64,000 nucleotides of DNA. Origin: Salinibacterium sp. TMP30. GTDB taxonomy: Bacteria > Actinomycetota > Actinomycetes > Actinomycetales > Microbacteriaceae. Position 1 is the first letter of the stretch. Each line of letters opens with the position of its first letter. This document shows positions 7,191 through 17,800 of this stretch, piece by piece. The stretch lies in assembly GCF_038397785.1 (NCBI RefSeq), contig NZ_CP151642.1, forward strand, positions 2,046,001 to 2,110,000, written 5' to 3'. The notes below the pieces were generated by a model. The model made no database searches and was not told where the DNA came from. It saw only the letters and a program-made list of their open reading frames with translations. A program made the translations under genes and the position numbers.

Positions 7191-8507
7191 CTACTTGGGG
7201 CGTGACGCGAACTCTTCGAATGCGCGGCGCGGTTCTTCCCGTGCCTCAAGCGAAATTGTGTCGCGACCCCAGAAGAAGTTGGTGATCCAGTTGCTGAAGA
7301 CGCGAGCCTTGCGCTCGAACATCGGCATTGCCAAGCCGTGGTATCCACGGTGCATGATCCACGCTGGGAAGCCCTTGACTGCGAGCTTTCCGGACTGGAA
7401 GACACCCTCGTACAGGCCAAGGCCGGCAACGGCACCCTGGTTCTTGTGGAAGTAGTCCTTGGTGCCTTCTCCACGAAGCGACGCAGTAATGTTCTTGGCC
7501 ATGAGCTTGGCCTGACGAACAGCGTGCTGAGCATTCGGAACACAGAAACCGCCAACGCCACCACCGGTGAGGTCCGGAACAGCACACACGTCGCCAGCAC
7601 CCCAAGCACCCTCGACAACACCGTCGTCGTTGATGACACGGAGGTCAGCCTGCACGCGCATGCGTCCGCGCTCGTCGGTGGGAAGGTCGGTGCCACGCAA
7701 CACTGGGTTAGCCATTACGCCTGCAGTCCACACGATGGTGTCTGACTCGAAGCTTTCGCCGGTCGACAACTCAACCACGCCATCCACCGCAGACTTCAGC
7801 TGGGTTTCAAGGTGAATCTTGGCGCCGCGCTGATCAAAGTTCTTGATAACCCACTTGCTGGTTTCAAGCGAAACCTCGGGCATAATGCGACCCATAGCCT
7901 CGATGAGGTGGAAGTGGGTGTCTTCAAACTTGAGGTTGGGGTAAAGCGGCAGTAGCGACGAAGCAAGGCTGCGCATCTCACCGAAGGCCTCGATACCGGC
8001 GAAGCCGCCACCGACGACAACGAAGGTCAGGAGACGATCGCGCTCAGGGCCAGCAGGCAGGTTAGCGGCATTGTCGAAGTTGGTGAGGATGCGGTCCCGC
8101 ACCTCAATGGCCTCTTCGATAGTCTTCATACCAATCGCCTGGTCCGCGACTCCCGGAATCGGGAACGTGCGCGACACAGCACCGGCAGTAACGACGACCA
8201 GGTCGTAGTCAATCTGCCAGGAGTCGCCCACTTCGGGCTGAATCGTTGCAGTCTTCGTTGCGTGGTCAATTCCGGTGACCTTCGCCGTGATGACCGTGGT
8301 GGTCTTCAGGTGGCGACGGTGGGGAACAACCGCGTGGCGAGGCTCGATCGAGCCTGCAGCGACTTCAGGCAAGAATGGCTGATACGTCATGTAGGGAAGC
8401 GGGTCAACCATGGTGACCTCAGCTTCGCCGCGGCGCAGCCATTTTTCGAGCTTACGGGCAGTGTAAAAACCGGCGTAACCGCCGCCGACAATCAAGATTT
8501 TTGGCAC
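7191..8507 (-). CDS. ndh: type II NADH dehydrogenase (NADH:quinone oxidoreductase)
   Basis: A 438-residue flavoprotein with two Rossmann motifs: N-terminal ILIVGGGYAGFYTA for FAD and VVVGGGFAGIEAFGEM near residue 170 for NADH. It also carries the family segments PLPYMTYQPFLPEVAAG and, near residue 310, WGAGDVCAVPD (second FAD contact). The C-terminal region with hydrophobic and basic residues is the usual membrane anchor. It feeds electrons from NADH to menaquinone without pumping protons. The gene is monocistronic, with the tRNA gene just downstream. The family assignment is secure. Confidence 0.9.
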   Translation of the reverse strand: MPKILIVGGGYAGFYTARKLEKWLRRGEAEVTMVDPLPYMTYQPFLPEVAAGSIEPRHAVVPHRRHLKTTTVITAKVTGIDHATKTATIQPEVGDSWQIDYDLVVVTAGAVSRTFPIPGVADQAIGMKTIEEAIEVRDRILTNFDNAANLPAGPERDRLLTFVVVGGGFAGIEAFGEMRSLASSLLPLYPNLKFEDTHFHLIEAMGRIMPEVSLETSKWVIKNFDQRGAKIHLETQLKSAVDGVVELSTGESFESDTIVWTAGVMANPVLRGTDLPTDERGRMRVQADLRVINDDGVVEGAWGAGDVCAVPDLTGGGVGGFCVPNAQHAVRQAKLMAKNITASLRGEGTKDYFHKNQGAVAGLGLYEGVFQSGKLAVKGFPAWIMHRGYHGLAMPMFERKARVFSNWITNFFWGRDTISLEAREEPRRAFEEFASRPK

Positions 8508-8545
8508 GAGTTAGAGTCTCCTAAAAGGGAAGTTCGCCACCAAAC

Positions 8546-9793
8546 TTACTCTGTCTCGCGCGTACTCCTAAACCGACGCCAACCGGCAAGGCCCCACACG
8601 GCCATAATCGCCAGAAATATGCCATAAACAGCAAGCGGTACGCCCACGTTGCGAAGCATGCTCACGGTAGGAAGCAGGGTTCCGAGCGGGCTGACGGGGC
8701 CAGCAGCATCCGGTGCAGCATCCGGAACCGGCGCTGGGGTCGGACTAAACGTGGGTAGCGGCACGGCCGGTGACTCTGCGCGACGGTAGATCGTGATCCA
8801 CTCGGCAAGACTGCCCATGGGGTTGCGCGAAACGAGCGGCACTTGTGCCTTCACCGCATCCTCGGCATCGATCAGCCCGAAACCGTAAATCGCATCGGTG
8901 CCCGGAGCACCAGTATCGTGGGCGGTCTTCACGATTCGGTTGATTACGTTGGCCGCATCGAGCTCCGGATGCGCAGCACGCACCAGCGCAACAATGCCCG
9001 CCACAATCGGGGTTGCCCCACTTGTTCCATTCCAGAGCACATGCGACCCACCAGGGGCAACCCCCACAAGGTCTTCGCTCGGCGCCGAGACACCGATCGT
9101 GATGCCCTGAGTGGATGCGTTGAAACTCGCCACACCGTTAACATCAACGCCGGCAACCGTAAGAACTCCGGGCATCGTTGCGGGCGCACCAACCGAGGTA
9201 GTTCCGCTTCCGCGGTTTCCTGCAGCCGCAACAACAACAACATCGTTGTCCATGGCATAGAGGAACGCGCTGTCCCAGCTGAGGGGCCAATCCAAAGTTT
9301 CGCGAGTGAGCGACAGGTTGATGACATCCGCCCCCTGATCCACGGCGTAACGCACGGCCTGTGCAATCTGGTCGTCTGAACTAATTTCCCCGCCCGTGAA
9401 CCCGATCGAGATGGCCATAATGTTGGCTTCGGGTGCTGCACCGATCACGCCAGTGCCGGCCCCCGTGCCACGTCCGGCAGCCAGCGACGCAACAAGTGTG
9501 CCGTGTGCGGGATTCTCATCGCCAACAGGCTTCTGCCCATTGGGTGCGCCCTTACCCGAGAAGTCGGTACCACCCGTCACTGCGCCCACGAGCTCTTTGA
9601 CACTTCCATCAACTCCGGTATCAATCACCGCAATCGTGACGCCGGCACCCTTCGTGGTCTGCCACGCAGCCTCAATACCGTACTCCTGAAGCCAATACTC
9701 TTGGTCGCGAACCGCATCCGCAGAGGCAGGTGTAGCCACCAACAGCGACGCCAAGCTCGCCATCAGTACAGCGCCGACCGCCCACCGCTTCAT
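8546..9793 (-). CDS. secreted, membrane-anchored subtilisin-like serine protease (S8, mycosin-like)
   Basis: A 415-residue protein with a Sec signal peptide (cleavage near ASA, residue 26), a subtilisin domain and a C-terminal membrane helix (about 388-408) with a basic tail. The catalytic triad is visible: Asp58 in DTGVD, His97 in HGTLVAS and Ser in NGTSGATP. A proline-rich linker (PLPTFSPTPAPVP) precedes the anchor, as in mycosins of type VII secretion. It overlaps the DUF501 gene by four bases and so belongs to the eno operon. No ESX core genes are near; extracytoplasmic protein processing is inferred. Confidence 0.8.
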   Translation of the reverse strand: MKRWAVGAVLMASLASLLVATPASADAVRDQEYWLQEYGIEAAWQTTKGAGVTIAVIDTGVDGSVKELVGAVTGGTDFSGKGAPNGQKPVGDENPAHGTLVASLAAGRGTGAGTGVIGAAPEANIMAISIGFTGGEISSDDQIAQAVRYAVDQGADVINLSLTRETLDWPLSWDSAFLYAMDNDVVVVAAAGNRGSGTTSVGAPATMPGVLTVAGVDVNGVASFNASTQGITIGVSAPSEDLVGVAPGGSHVLWNGTSGATPIVAGIVALVRAAHPELDAANVINRIVKTAHDTGAPGTDAIYGFGLIDAEDAVKAQVPLVSRNPMGSLAEWITIYRRAESPAVPLPTFSPTPAPVPDAAPDAAGPVSPLGTLLPTVSMLRNVGVPLAVYGIFLAIMAVWGLAGWRRFRSTRETE

Positions 9794-10374
9794 TGGCCCA
9801 TCTCCTCTGGCGCCTTCGCCGAAACCGCGTTCGCCACAGCACTGTCAGTCGCAGCACTGTCAGTCGCAGCTTCCGAGTAGTCGGGGCACTGGCACACGGA
9901 GGGGCTCCACGAGGCACGCTCAAGAGCAATATCGCCAATAGGGTTCACTCCGGGGCCCGCGGCGAGCGAATGCCCGACGAGCGCGTGAAGACACTTCACG
10001 CGAGTGGGCATGCCGCCAGCAGAAACCCCAGCAAGCTCGGGAACGACCTCTACACCTTCGCGATCAGCAATGTACGCATCATGTGCTGCCTGATATTGCT
10101 CACCGATTGTGCCCTCAAGCAGTGCAGCCAGTTCAGGCATGTGTCCTTCGGCCTCAAGCGTTGACACGGATGCCGTAGCAGCCGGGTGACAGAGGTAATA
10201 GATGGTGGGGAATGGCGTTCCATCGCTCAACCGCGGCTTCGTCGAGACAACGGTCGGCGCGCCACACACGCAGCGTGCGGCGATTCCGATCACATCACGG
10301 GCCGGGCGACCCAGTTGACGCGACACAATGCGCACATCTTCATCGCTGACGGTGTCAAACGGTGGGGTGGTCAT
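9790..10374 (-). CDS. DUF501 domain-containing protein
   Basis: A 194-residue soluble protein of the DUF501 family. The conserved features seen are RQLGRPARDVIGIAARC, several cysteines (CVCG, YLCHP), the central EGHMPELAALL helix and GGMPTRVKCLHALVGHSLAAGPGVNPIGD. The family sits next to eno and ftsB across Actinobacteria and its biochemical role is unknown; conserved His and Cys residues hint at metal binding. The C-terminus carries a short repeat (ATDSAATDSA) coded by a repeated 15-base unit. It overlaps both neighbours by four bases. Confidence 0.85.
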   Translation of the reverse strand: MTTPPFDTVSDEDVRIVSRQLGRPARDVIGIAARCVCGAPTVVSTKPRLSDGTPFPTIYYLCHPAATASVSTLEAEGHMPELAALLEGTIGEQYQAAHDAYIADREGVEVVPELAGVSAGGMPTRVKCLHALVGHSLAAGPGVNPIGDIALERASWSPSVCQCPDYSEAATDSAATDSAVANAVSAKAPEEMGQ

Positions 10375-10877
10375 TGCGTTGGTCCTTCAATAACGGGAAC
10401 TGTGAGCTCAGCAGGGGCGTCTTCGGTGAGACCGGCAGTGTAGATCGACGACACGAGAGTCTGCACCCAATCGATCTTGGTGGTCTGGATGCTCGTGCTC
10501 ACCGGTACCCCATCGTTGGTGGTTACGTCGGCAGCATCACCGGTCACCAGGTAGCTCACTTCGCCGGGATACACGTAGTACAGCCGGTCGCGAGCTTGGG
10601 ACTCAATGTAGGCTCGGTCGTCCCACCGGGCGACATTCTCGTTGAGGCTGTCGACGGACTCTTGGGCCTCATCCACTTCTGTCTGCAACTGGGCGATGGT
10701 CTGCTGTTGCTCTATGAGAATGCGCAGGTTGGGGGCGAGAACGATCACGGCGAGTATGAGTAAACCAAGCATGAGCACGGTGAAGCCCGAGAAGCGGATC
10801 GTGCGCAACCAGTGTTCGGGCGCGCTCTCCTCGGGCAGCGCTACCGCTACCTTTTTTGCTCGCACTCGCCTAGCCAT
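10371..10877 (-). CDS. ftsB: FtsB/DivIC-type septum formation initiator
   Basis: A 168-residue bitopic membrane protein: a basic cytoplasmic N-terminus, one transmembrane helix (about 32-52), then a coiled coil (about 55-90, EQQQTIAQLQTEVDEAQESVDSL) and a small extracellular domain with DDRAYIESQARDRLYYVYPGE, the FtsB/DivIC signature. It acts with FtsL and FtsQ in activating septal cell-wall synthesis. The gene follows eno by 30 bases and overlaps the DUF501 gene by four, the usual actinobacterial order. Confidence 0.85.
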   Translation of the reverse strand: MARRVRAKKVAVALPEESAPEHWLRTIRFSGFTVLMLGLLILAVIVLAPNLRILIEQQQTIAQLQTEVDEAQESVDSLNENVARWDDRAYIESQARDRLYYVYPGEVSYLVTGDAADVTTNDGVPVSTSIQTTKIDWVQTLVSSIYTAGLTEDAPAELTVPVIEGPTQ

Positions 10878-10907
10878 GCGTTCGATGCTAGACGACGCTG
10901 ATGGGCG

Positions 10908-12200
<1,293 letters not shown>

Positions 12201-12249
12201 TCAAGAAAGATTGTTTGGACTATTAGTGGTGGATGTCCGAGCGACAAGC

Positions 12250-13209
12250 CTACTCCGAGCCAGCAAGCGATGCCGACTCCGCAGGTAACGCGGAGTCTCG
12301 CGCTGCGGGGGCGCGAAACTGACCCGTTGCTAACAAAACAGTGACAAGGAGAAGAGGAACTAACCACCCGGTCCAGCCAAGAATGGTTGCTTCGAGTGGA
12401 CTAAAGGTTTCGCCCGCCATAACAAACACCAGCGAGAACCCGGCCGCAGCGTTGAACGCACCGTGAGCTAGAGCCGCGGGCCATACAGACTCCGAGCGGA
12501 TGCGCAGCCACGAGAACACCGCACCGATCACGATTGTCATGCCCACCATTGCCGCGAGCGCGAGCGCGCCGGGAGCATCACCGTAGTTGTAACCGAGCAG
12601 GATGAGCGGCGCGTGCCACAGCCCCCAGATCACGCCTGAGATCAGGATCGCCGGAACGACTCCTAGCGGTAGAAGTTTGGGCAGAAGCCAGCCACGCCAT
12701 CCAAGTTCTTCACCGAGGGCGGGAATAACGTTCACGATCGAACCGATCAGCACATTGAGGAACTGGGCTGCGACGAGAAGACCAATGGGGATGGCAACGG
12801 GTGCCTGCCCGAATGCCTCAAGTTGGGCATCCACGGTCTCTTGAAAGCCGGAAAAGTTCACGAAATCCGCTGGATAGACACCGAACACCACACCGACAGC
12901 CAGCGCAGCGAGAATGAGTGCCGGCGGCACCACGAGGGCAAGCCCGAGATAGCGCAAGAACCGCCCCACCGGCCGAACCGAACCCAAGCCGAGCGCGCGA
13001 CGTCGCGAGCGCCCATCCGGGTGCTTCTCGACAAAGAACACCACAATGAGAGCGGCGATTGCGGGAGTAAACATCATCGCGACTGTCACCCCATAAAACA
13101 GTGGCAGTGGGCTAGCGAGGCCCTCGCCCAGCCACAACGGGATTGCGATGAGCCACGACAGCCCAAAGCTGATGACCACATAGGTGACGATCGGAGCGGA
13201 CTTGCGCAT
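12250..13209 (-). CDS. CPBP-family intramembrane metalloprotease
   Basis: About 319 residues with roughly eight transmembrane helices. The three CPBP (Abi/Rce1-like) motifs are clear: EELGWRGWLLP (EExxxR), GLWHAPLIL and ALAHGAFNA, which place two glutamates and histidines in the membrane. Homologues cleave prenylated or other membrane substrates; some give bacteriocin immunity. The ATG at 13209 was chosen because GGGGGAAGAAG precedes it. It ends 61 bases upstream of eno but the two need not be co-transcribed. The target protein is unknown. Confidence 0.8.
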   Translation of the reverse strand: MRKSAPIVTYVVISFGLSWLIAIPLWLGEGLASPLPLFYGVTVAMMFTPAIAALIVVFFVEKHPDGRSRRRALGLGSVRPVGRFLRYLGLALVVPPALILAALAVGVVFGVYPADFVNFSGFQETVDAQLEAFGQAPVAIPIGLLVAAQFLNVLIGSIVNVIPALGEELGWRGWLLPKLLPLGVVPAILISGVIWGLWHAPLILLGYNYGDAPGALALAAMVGMTIVIGAVFSWLRIRSESVWPAALAHGAFNAAAGFSLVFVMAGETFSPLEATILGWTGWLVPLLLVTVLLATGQFRAPAARDSALPAESASLAGSE

Positions 13210-13262
13210 TACAACTTCTTCCCCCAAGTGAGCTGCCGCGTGCTGAGTTGTTGTGCTCTGAA

Positions 13263-14555
13263 CTACTGCCCACTGAGCGGCTTGAATTCAAGGCTAGCAA
13301 CGCTGAGAGTATCTGTGCGCACTGTTGCGAAACTCGTGAATCCGCTCTCACTCAGCTGATCGAGTAGCTGCGGCAACTTGCGTGGCCGCAGCTCGAGTCG
13401 CACACGTTTGCCATCCCGAATGAGTTCAGCTTGCAGACGCACGAGAGTCGCCGCGTCGACATCCGCGTCGTAGACGAGAGCAACCTGATCGTCGCTGTCA
13501 GCGTCATCCAATTCGACGAGATCAACGAGGCGCTCGAAGCCAAGCGAGAACCCGACGGCGGGAACTTCGCTGCCGAGGAAGCGACCGATCATGCCGTCGT
13601 AGCGACCACCACCACCCAGCGAATAGCCGAGAGAGGGGTGAGCCACCTCAAAGATTGCCCCCGTGTAGTAGCCCATTCCGCGCACCAACCATGGATCGAA
13701 CTCGATGAGGGCCCCCGAAGTGCCTCGACCGGCTTCGACCGCGTGACCAATAGTCGCGATTTCGGCAATGACCGCCTCGTTGACGCCCGCGGGGAGGGCA
13801 GCCCGGATGGCATCCGCCGTGAATTCTGGCGTTGTCTCTGGCTGCGGGCGTGTGAGAAATTCGGCGAGCGCCGCAACCGGTGCATCGGGGAACGCACGTT
13901 CGCGTAGTTCTGCGACCACGCCGTCAGCGCCGAGCTTGTCGAGCTTGTCGACGGTGATCAACACGGACTCGTGTTCCTTCGACGGGAACCCCAGCGCAGT
14001 GAGCGCACTCGTGAGAAGGCGACGGTCGTTGATTCGAATGGTGCACCCCTCGATACCGAGGGCGTCGAGCGTTGCGGCAGTGGCTGTGATCAGCTCGATC
14101 TCGGCGCTCGCGCCAGGCTCCCCCATGATGTCGATGTCGCACTGCACGAATTGGCGGTAGCGCCCCTTTTGCGGTCGTTCAGCTCGCCACACCGGGGCAA
14201 TCTGAATTGCCCGGAACACTTTTGGCAGTTCAGCACGGTGGGTGGCGTAGAACCGGGCGAGCGGCACCGTGAGGTCGAAGCGTAACCCTAGGTCGGCAAG
14301 ATCGAGAGCTTCGGATGCCGCCTGCAGCTTGTCAGCGGTGAGCCCCCGCTTCATGACAGCGAACGCGAGCTTCTCGTTGTCGCCGCCCAAACCGGAGTGA
14401 AGCCGTGAACTGTCTTCCATCACCGGGGTCTCGATTTCATCGAACCCGTGTGCGCGATAGCTGCCCCGGATCACACCGAGCACCCGCTCACGGTGGGCTT
14501 TATCTGCGGGGAGGAAATCGCGCATGCCGCGAGGAGGGTTAACAGTTGACGCCAT
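13263..14555 (-). CDS. hisS: histidyl-tRNA synthetase
   Basis: A 430-residue class II synthetase. Motif 1 region PPRGMRDFLP, motif 2 (FRAIQIAPVWRAERPQKGRYRQFVQCDIDIMG), the histidine-binding loop LVRGMGYYTGAIFEV and motif 3 (VGFSLGFERLV) are all present, followed by a short alpha/beta anticodon-binding domain. It charges tRNA-His in the cytoplasm. The ORF is complete and ends 54 bases upstream of the CPBP protease gene. Confidence 0.96.
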   Translation of the reverse strand: MASTVNPPRGMRDFLPADKAHRERVLGVIRGSYRAHGFDEIETPVMEDSSRLHSGLGGDNEKLAFAVMKRGLTADKLQAASEALDLADLGLRFDLTVPLARFYATHRAELPKVFRAIQIAPVWRAERPQKGRYRQFVQCDIDIMGEPGASAEIELITATAATLDALGIEGCTIRINDRRLLTSALTALGFPSKEHESVLITVDKLDKLGADGVVAELRERAFPDAPVAALAEFLTRPQPETTPEFTADAIRAALPAGVNEAVIAEIATIGHAVEAGRGTSGALIEFDPWLVRGMGYYTGAIFEVAHPSLGYSLGGGGRYDGMIGRFLGSEVPAVGFSLGFERLVDLVELDDADSDDQVALVYDADVDAATLVRLQAELIRDGKRVRLELRPRKLPQLLDQLSESGFTSFATVRTDTLSVASLEFKPLSGQ

Positions 14556-14591
14556 GATTTCTATTCTCTCGTACGTGGCAATTTTTCGTGG

Positions 14592-15191
14592 CTAGCGTGT
14601 TACTTCGCCAATGTGGGATTCGATGCGGTCTCGATGATGCTGCACCGCAGCGTTAAAGACGGCGTTTGAGGCGACAAGGTTCTCGTTCACCATGAGATCG
14701 AATTGCATTCCCTGCAACGTATTGACGAGCAGTCGAGACTCGATTACCGCCTGCTCCCGGTCGACGCCTAATGCGACGAGCGCACGGGCACCAAGGTCGA
14801 CCCATTGATGGAAAGAGTGGCGTGTGACGGCGAACTGGTCGCGCTCGACTGCTTCTAGCAGTCCTGCCTCCAGTTCAAGCCGTTGGCGGTGCAGGTTTTC
14901 GGGCAGCTGAGTCCACTGCCACGCCGAGTAGAGACTCGCTATGTACTCGTCGACGGTAGCGGCCGGCAAATCCGCGGCATCCTGTGCTGTCATTCCCCTC
15001 ACGTTGGCACGAACGATCTCGCGCACGAGTTCAGCACGGGTGCCGAAATGGTAAACAAGCGTGAAGGTACTGACGTCGAGAGCTTTCGCGAGCGAACGGA
15101 AGGTGAGGCTAGACAGCGGCCGATCAACAAGGAATTCGAGTGCTTGCTTAATCAGTGCTGGCTTGCGGGTCGGGTCGGGTTTGCGAGCCAT
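14592..15191 (-). CDS. TetR-family transcriptional regulator
   Basis: About 199 residues from the ATG at 15191. The N-terminal helix-turn-helix reads SSLTFRSLAKALDVSTFTLVYHFGTRAELVREIV; the C-terminal ligand domain is all-helical and not recognisable. Upstream in-frame ATGs at 15197 and 15203 exist, but a -35 TTGATA (15223-15218) and a weak -10 at 15200-15195 place the start of transcription near 15191, so the mRNA may be leaderless. An inverted repeat around the -35 box suggests autorepression. Regulated genes are unknown; the downstream neighbour is hisS. Confidence 0.8.
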   Translation of the reverse strand: MARKPDPTRKPALIKQALEFLVDRPLSSLTFRSLAKALDVSTFTLVYHFGTRAELVREIVRANVRGMTAQDAADLPAATVDEYIASLYSAWQWTQLPENLHRQRLELEAGLLEAVERDQFAVTRHSFHQWVDLGARALVALGVDREQAVIESRLLVNTLQGMQFDLMVNENLVASNAVFNAAVQHHRDRIESHIGEVTR

Positions 15192-15200
15192 AATCATTAA

Positions 15201-15239
15201 CATAACGGGTGTTTGCTTATCAAGTCGGTAACGGTTATG
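15201..15239. promoter_or_regulatory. candidate TetR operator (spaced inverted repeat)
   Basis: CATAACGG at 15201-15208 and CGGTTATG at 15232-15239 form an inverted repeat (six perfect outer bases, one inner mismatch) with centres 31 bases apart, about three helical turns. The arms flank the TTGATA -35 box of the TetR gene, which suits an autoregulatory site. The 15240-15468 stretch holds no gene that I can see. Confidence 0.35.
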
Positions 15240-15415
15240 ATTTCTCCTTGTGCCAACAGTCCGCTTGCGGCGCCCATTCAACTAGAAATCCCTTCACCAG
15301 GGGCTTCTCCAACGCTGGATCGGTTGGCCGGGTAATCCCACCGATCCCTCAGCGCGCGATGCCATAACTAGATGATCGACGTGCGATCACATGTCTCATC
15401 TACGGGTGTCGCGCC

Positions 15416-15448
15416 GGTGCCCTCTCTATTCGGGTTAGGGAGGGCACC
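15416..15448 (-). terminator. hairpin downstream of mazG
   Basis: A perfect 9-base stem (GGTGCCCTC / GAGGGCACC) with a 15-base loop lies 21 bases after the mazG stop. No U-tract follows on the minus strand, so it may act as an mRNA-stabilising hairpin or a factor-assisted terminator. Confidence 0.45.
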
Positions 15449-15468
15449 ACCCTTTACCCGGGGCCCCG

Positions 15469-16164
15469 CTAGTTGTCGTCTGTCGTCGGCGATGTGAGGT
15501 CTGCCCGCGCAGACTCACCCTCGTGCGCCTGAATCTCATTGCTCAACCCGCGCAAAGCTGTGCGCAGGGCCCGCTCCGAATCAAGACCGTTAGCTTTCGC
15601 GGATGCCACAATTGCCAGCAATAGCGGGCCGAGTTCGTCTTCTTCCGTGACGTTGATCGCCCCCGGCGCTGTGGCATCCAACAGTCCCACTTTGTGGGCC
15701 CGCCCCAGAAGTTTGTCCGCGAGTGCAAGCGCGGGCATCCCCTGAGGAATACCATCGACGACACTCGTGCGATGCGGTTTCTCGGTTTTCTTCAGGTCGT
15801 CCCACACCGCGATGACGTCGTCAGCCGTTTCTGCGGTCGTGTCGCCAAAGACGTGGGGGTGGCGGCCGATCATTTTGGCGGTCATGTTCGCCGCAACATC
15901 TTCGAGGGTGAATTTTCCTGCTTCAGCTGCAATGTCGGAGTGGAAAAGCACCTGATAGAGAACATCGCCGAGTTCTTCGACCATGTCGGCCGGGTCTCCC
16001 GCCTCAATTGCCTCGACGAGTTCGTAAGTCTCTTCGACGAGGTACTGCACGAGAGACTCATGGGTTTGTTCGCGATCCCATGCACAGCCGCCAGGCGCAC
16101 GAAGTCGCTCTAGCGTGCCGATCAATTTCTCAAGCTCGGGGTGGGGTGCGGAAGGCTCGGTCAT
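15469..16164 (-). CDS. mazG: MazG-family nucleoside triphosphate pyrophosphohydrolase
   Basis: A 231-residue protein with the MazG fold. It begins with LIGTLERLRAPGGCAWDREQTHESLVQYLVEE, has the EExxE metal site (EETYELVEAIE ... DMVEELGDVLYQVLFH) and a typical KMIGRHPHVFGD signature. It hydrolyses non-canonical or excess NTPs to NMPs. The C-terminal part is shorter than in the tandem-domain E. coli enzyme, as is usual in Actinobacteria. It is divergent from the broken SGNH hydrolase gene. Confidence 0.92.
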   Translation of the reverse strand: MTEPSAPHPELEKLIGTLERLRAPGGCAWDREQTHESLVQYLVEETYELVEAIEAGDPADMVEELGDVLYQVLFHSDIAAEAGKFTLEDVAANMTAKMIGRHPHVFGDTTAETADDVIAVWDDLKKTEKPHRTSVVDGIPQGMPALALADKLLGRAHKVGLLDATAPGAINVTEEDELGPLLLAIVASAKANGLDSERALRTALRGLSNEIQAHEGESARADLTSPTTDDN

Positions 16165-16243
16165 GGCACTATCTTCCCACCTTCAAAAATAAGTGAAAGT
16201 CACGTACGGATTCGAGTATGTCGCACTCAAAAACGACTGCGAG

Positions 16244-17058
16244 ATGAGCCACCATGTGGGTGTGGCCGCGACGAATAAAAACCCTTCGGCCGCCGCGCGT
16301 AAACCTCCAACGCGAAAATCGAGGAGCCGGATTGCTGGCGTTCTGATTCGTCTTGTTCGACCGCTGCTCAAGGTCAACCTGTTGGGCTATCGCGCTGAAA
16401 TGGCCAATTCGCTCTTTCCTGATGGGCCGCCCGAGGGCGAGGTTCCCGGAGCCAATCCGATACGAATGCTCTTCATAGGGGACTGCGCCGCATCTGGCTA
16501 TGGTGTGCTCAACCACGGACTCGCCGTCGTCTCCCAGACCGCGCGCTATGTCGCAAGCGACCACAACCGAGGGTGCTCGTGGACGACCATCACCGACCCA
16601 GAACTCACAGCCATCCGCAGTGCAACACAACTCGCCAGTGTCACGACCGACATCACCTTCGATGTTGTGGTTGTGCTCCTCGGGCCCCCGATGTGCTGGT
16701 GGGAACAGCGGCGGAGGAATGGGCGTCGAGCCTGACACGCGTCGTCGAGCAAGTGCGAAAGGCCCCCGACTCCAACTGCCCGGTGGTTCTAGCCGCAATT
16801 CCGCCGATGTACCGGTTTCGCCCCATGCCGGACTTTGTTCGGCGCGTCTTCGCGCTTCAAACCCATCGCCTCAACCGCACCTCACGCGCGGTCGCAGACA
16901 CGCTCCCCCGGGTCAGCTATTCTCGGTTTCCCCCGATGGGCTCTGACGGGACTTTCATCATGGAAGTGTTGAGCTGGCGCACAATTCATTCTCTTTGGGG
17001 CAAGCAGCTGGGAAGAGATGTCTCACTGGTTGTGGGTTCGGGCGACCAAGCAAACTAG
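16244..17058 (+). pseudogene. SGNH/GDSL-family hydrolase, broken by a frameshift
   Basis: Two overlapping frames together make one SGNH hydrolase of about 270 residues. The first (to about 16690) has the block I motif GDCAASGYGV (cysteine in the usual serine position) and FDVVVVLLG. The second continues with PDVLVGTAAEEW, VVLAAIPPMYRFRPMPDF and a C-terminal helix. They join if one base is restored in the GGGCCCCC run near 16683, giving a GAPDVLVG block III. A one-base deletion, or a sequencing error in that run, explains the break. The family includes esterases and lipases of unknown specificity. The true start is uncertain (16193 or 16244). Confidence 0.65.
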
Positions 17059-17126
17059 CCCCTCCGCGCCGTTGACCTCACCAGGACCATGCAGTCGATC
17101 TGGCCGAGGCGTGCGAGAATCATCCG

Positions 17127-17765
17127 GTGGCCGACCAGCACAAACGCCCCCGACGTGTCGCTGCCGCTATCGCTACTGCGGTCGTCGGAATCGTCGTGAT
17201 CACCGGATGCTCCGGAGTTTCAGTGCCGGGATTCCCTGACACCCATAGCGGATCTCCCAGCGCACCAGCGACATCCGCCGATCCAGAGTCTGACAGCGAA
17301 ACAGGCGACGGCGATGCCGTGTCTGAGGGCTCCTCATCCGGGATCCCCTCTGGCGCTTTCGAGGCGACCGTCAACTATGTGCGCGATGGCGACACCCTCT
17401 ACCTCGATAACGGAAACACCGAGCTGAAGGTACGACTGATCGGAATCGATACCCCCGAACTCGACAGCCAGTACAACCCCGATGCCGGCGAATGCTATGG
17501 CGAAGAGGCACGCCAACTTCTCCGCGACTTTCTCCCGGTAGGCACAACGGTCTGGGCGCTCGAGGATCGTGAGTCTGAAGACCGTTACGGCCGCTCGCTG
17601 CTCTATGTGTATCTCAACGACGGGACCTTCGTAAACCTTGCCATGATTGAACTGGGCGCCGCCGAATCGCTCAAGGTGGGGCTCAACGACCGCTTCTGGC
17701 CTCAGTTGCGCGAGGCCGAAGACCAGGCCTACGCTGCGCAACGGGGAATGTGGGGTACCTGCTAG
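17127..17765 (+). CDS. lipoprotein thermonuclease (SNase domain)
   Basis: A 212-residue secreted nuclease. A lipobox (VITGC, Cys near residue 28) follows an N-terminal hydrophobic segment, then a Ser/Thr/Asp-rich linker of about 45 residues. The SNase domain shows RDGDTLYL, VRLIGIDTPEL and DRYGRSLLYVYLNDGTFVN, including the arginine and acidic residues that bind calcium and the phosphate in the staphylococcal enzyme. It probably degrades nucleic acids at the cell surface. The start is a GTG. Confidence 0.85.
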   Translation: MADQHKRPRRVAAAIATAVVGIVVITGCSGVSVPGFPDTHSGSPSAPATSADPESDSETGDGDAVSEGSSSGIPSGAFEATVNYVRDGDTLYLDNGNTELKVRLIGIDTPELDSQYNPDAGECYGEEARQLLRDFLPVGTTVWALEDRESEDRYGRSLLYVYLNDGTFVNLAMIELGAAESLKVGLNDRFWPQLREAEDQAYAAQRGMWGTC

Positions 17766-17800
17766 CCGGCAACTCAGCCAACGCATGGCACGATTGGTGG

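Noticed and set aside
16169-16798. 209-codon frame opposite the SGNH hydrolase
   Set aside because: No family features, and the plus-strand frames carry clear SGNH motifs.
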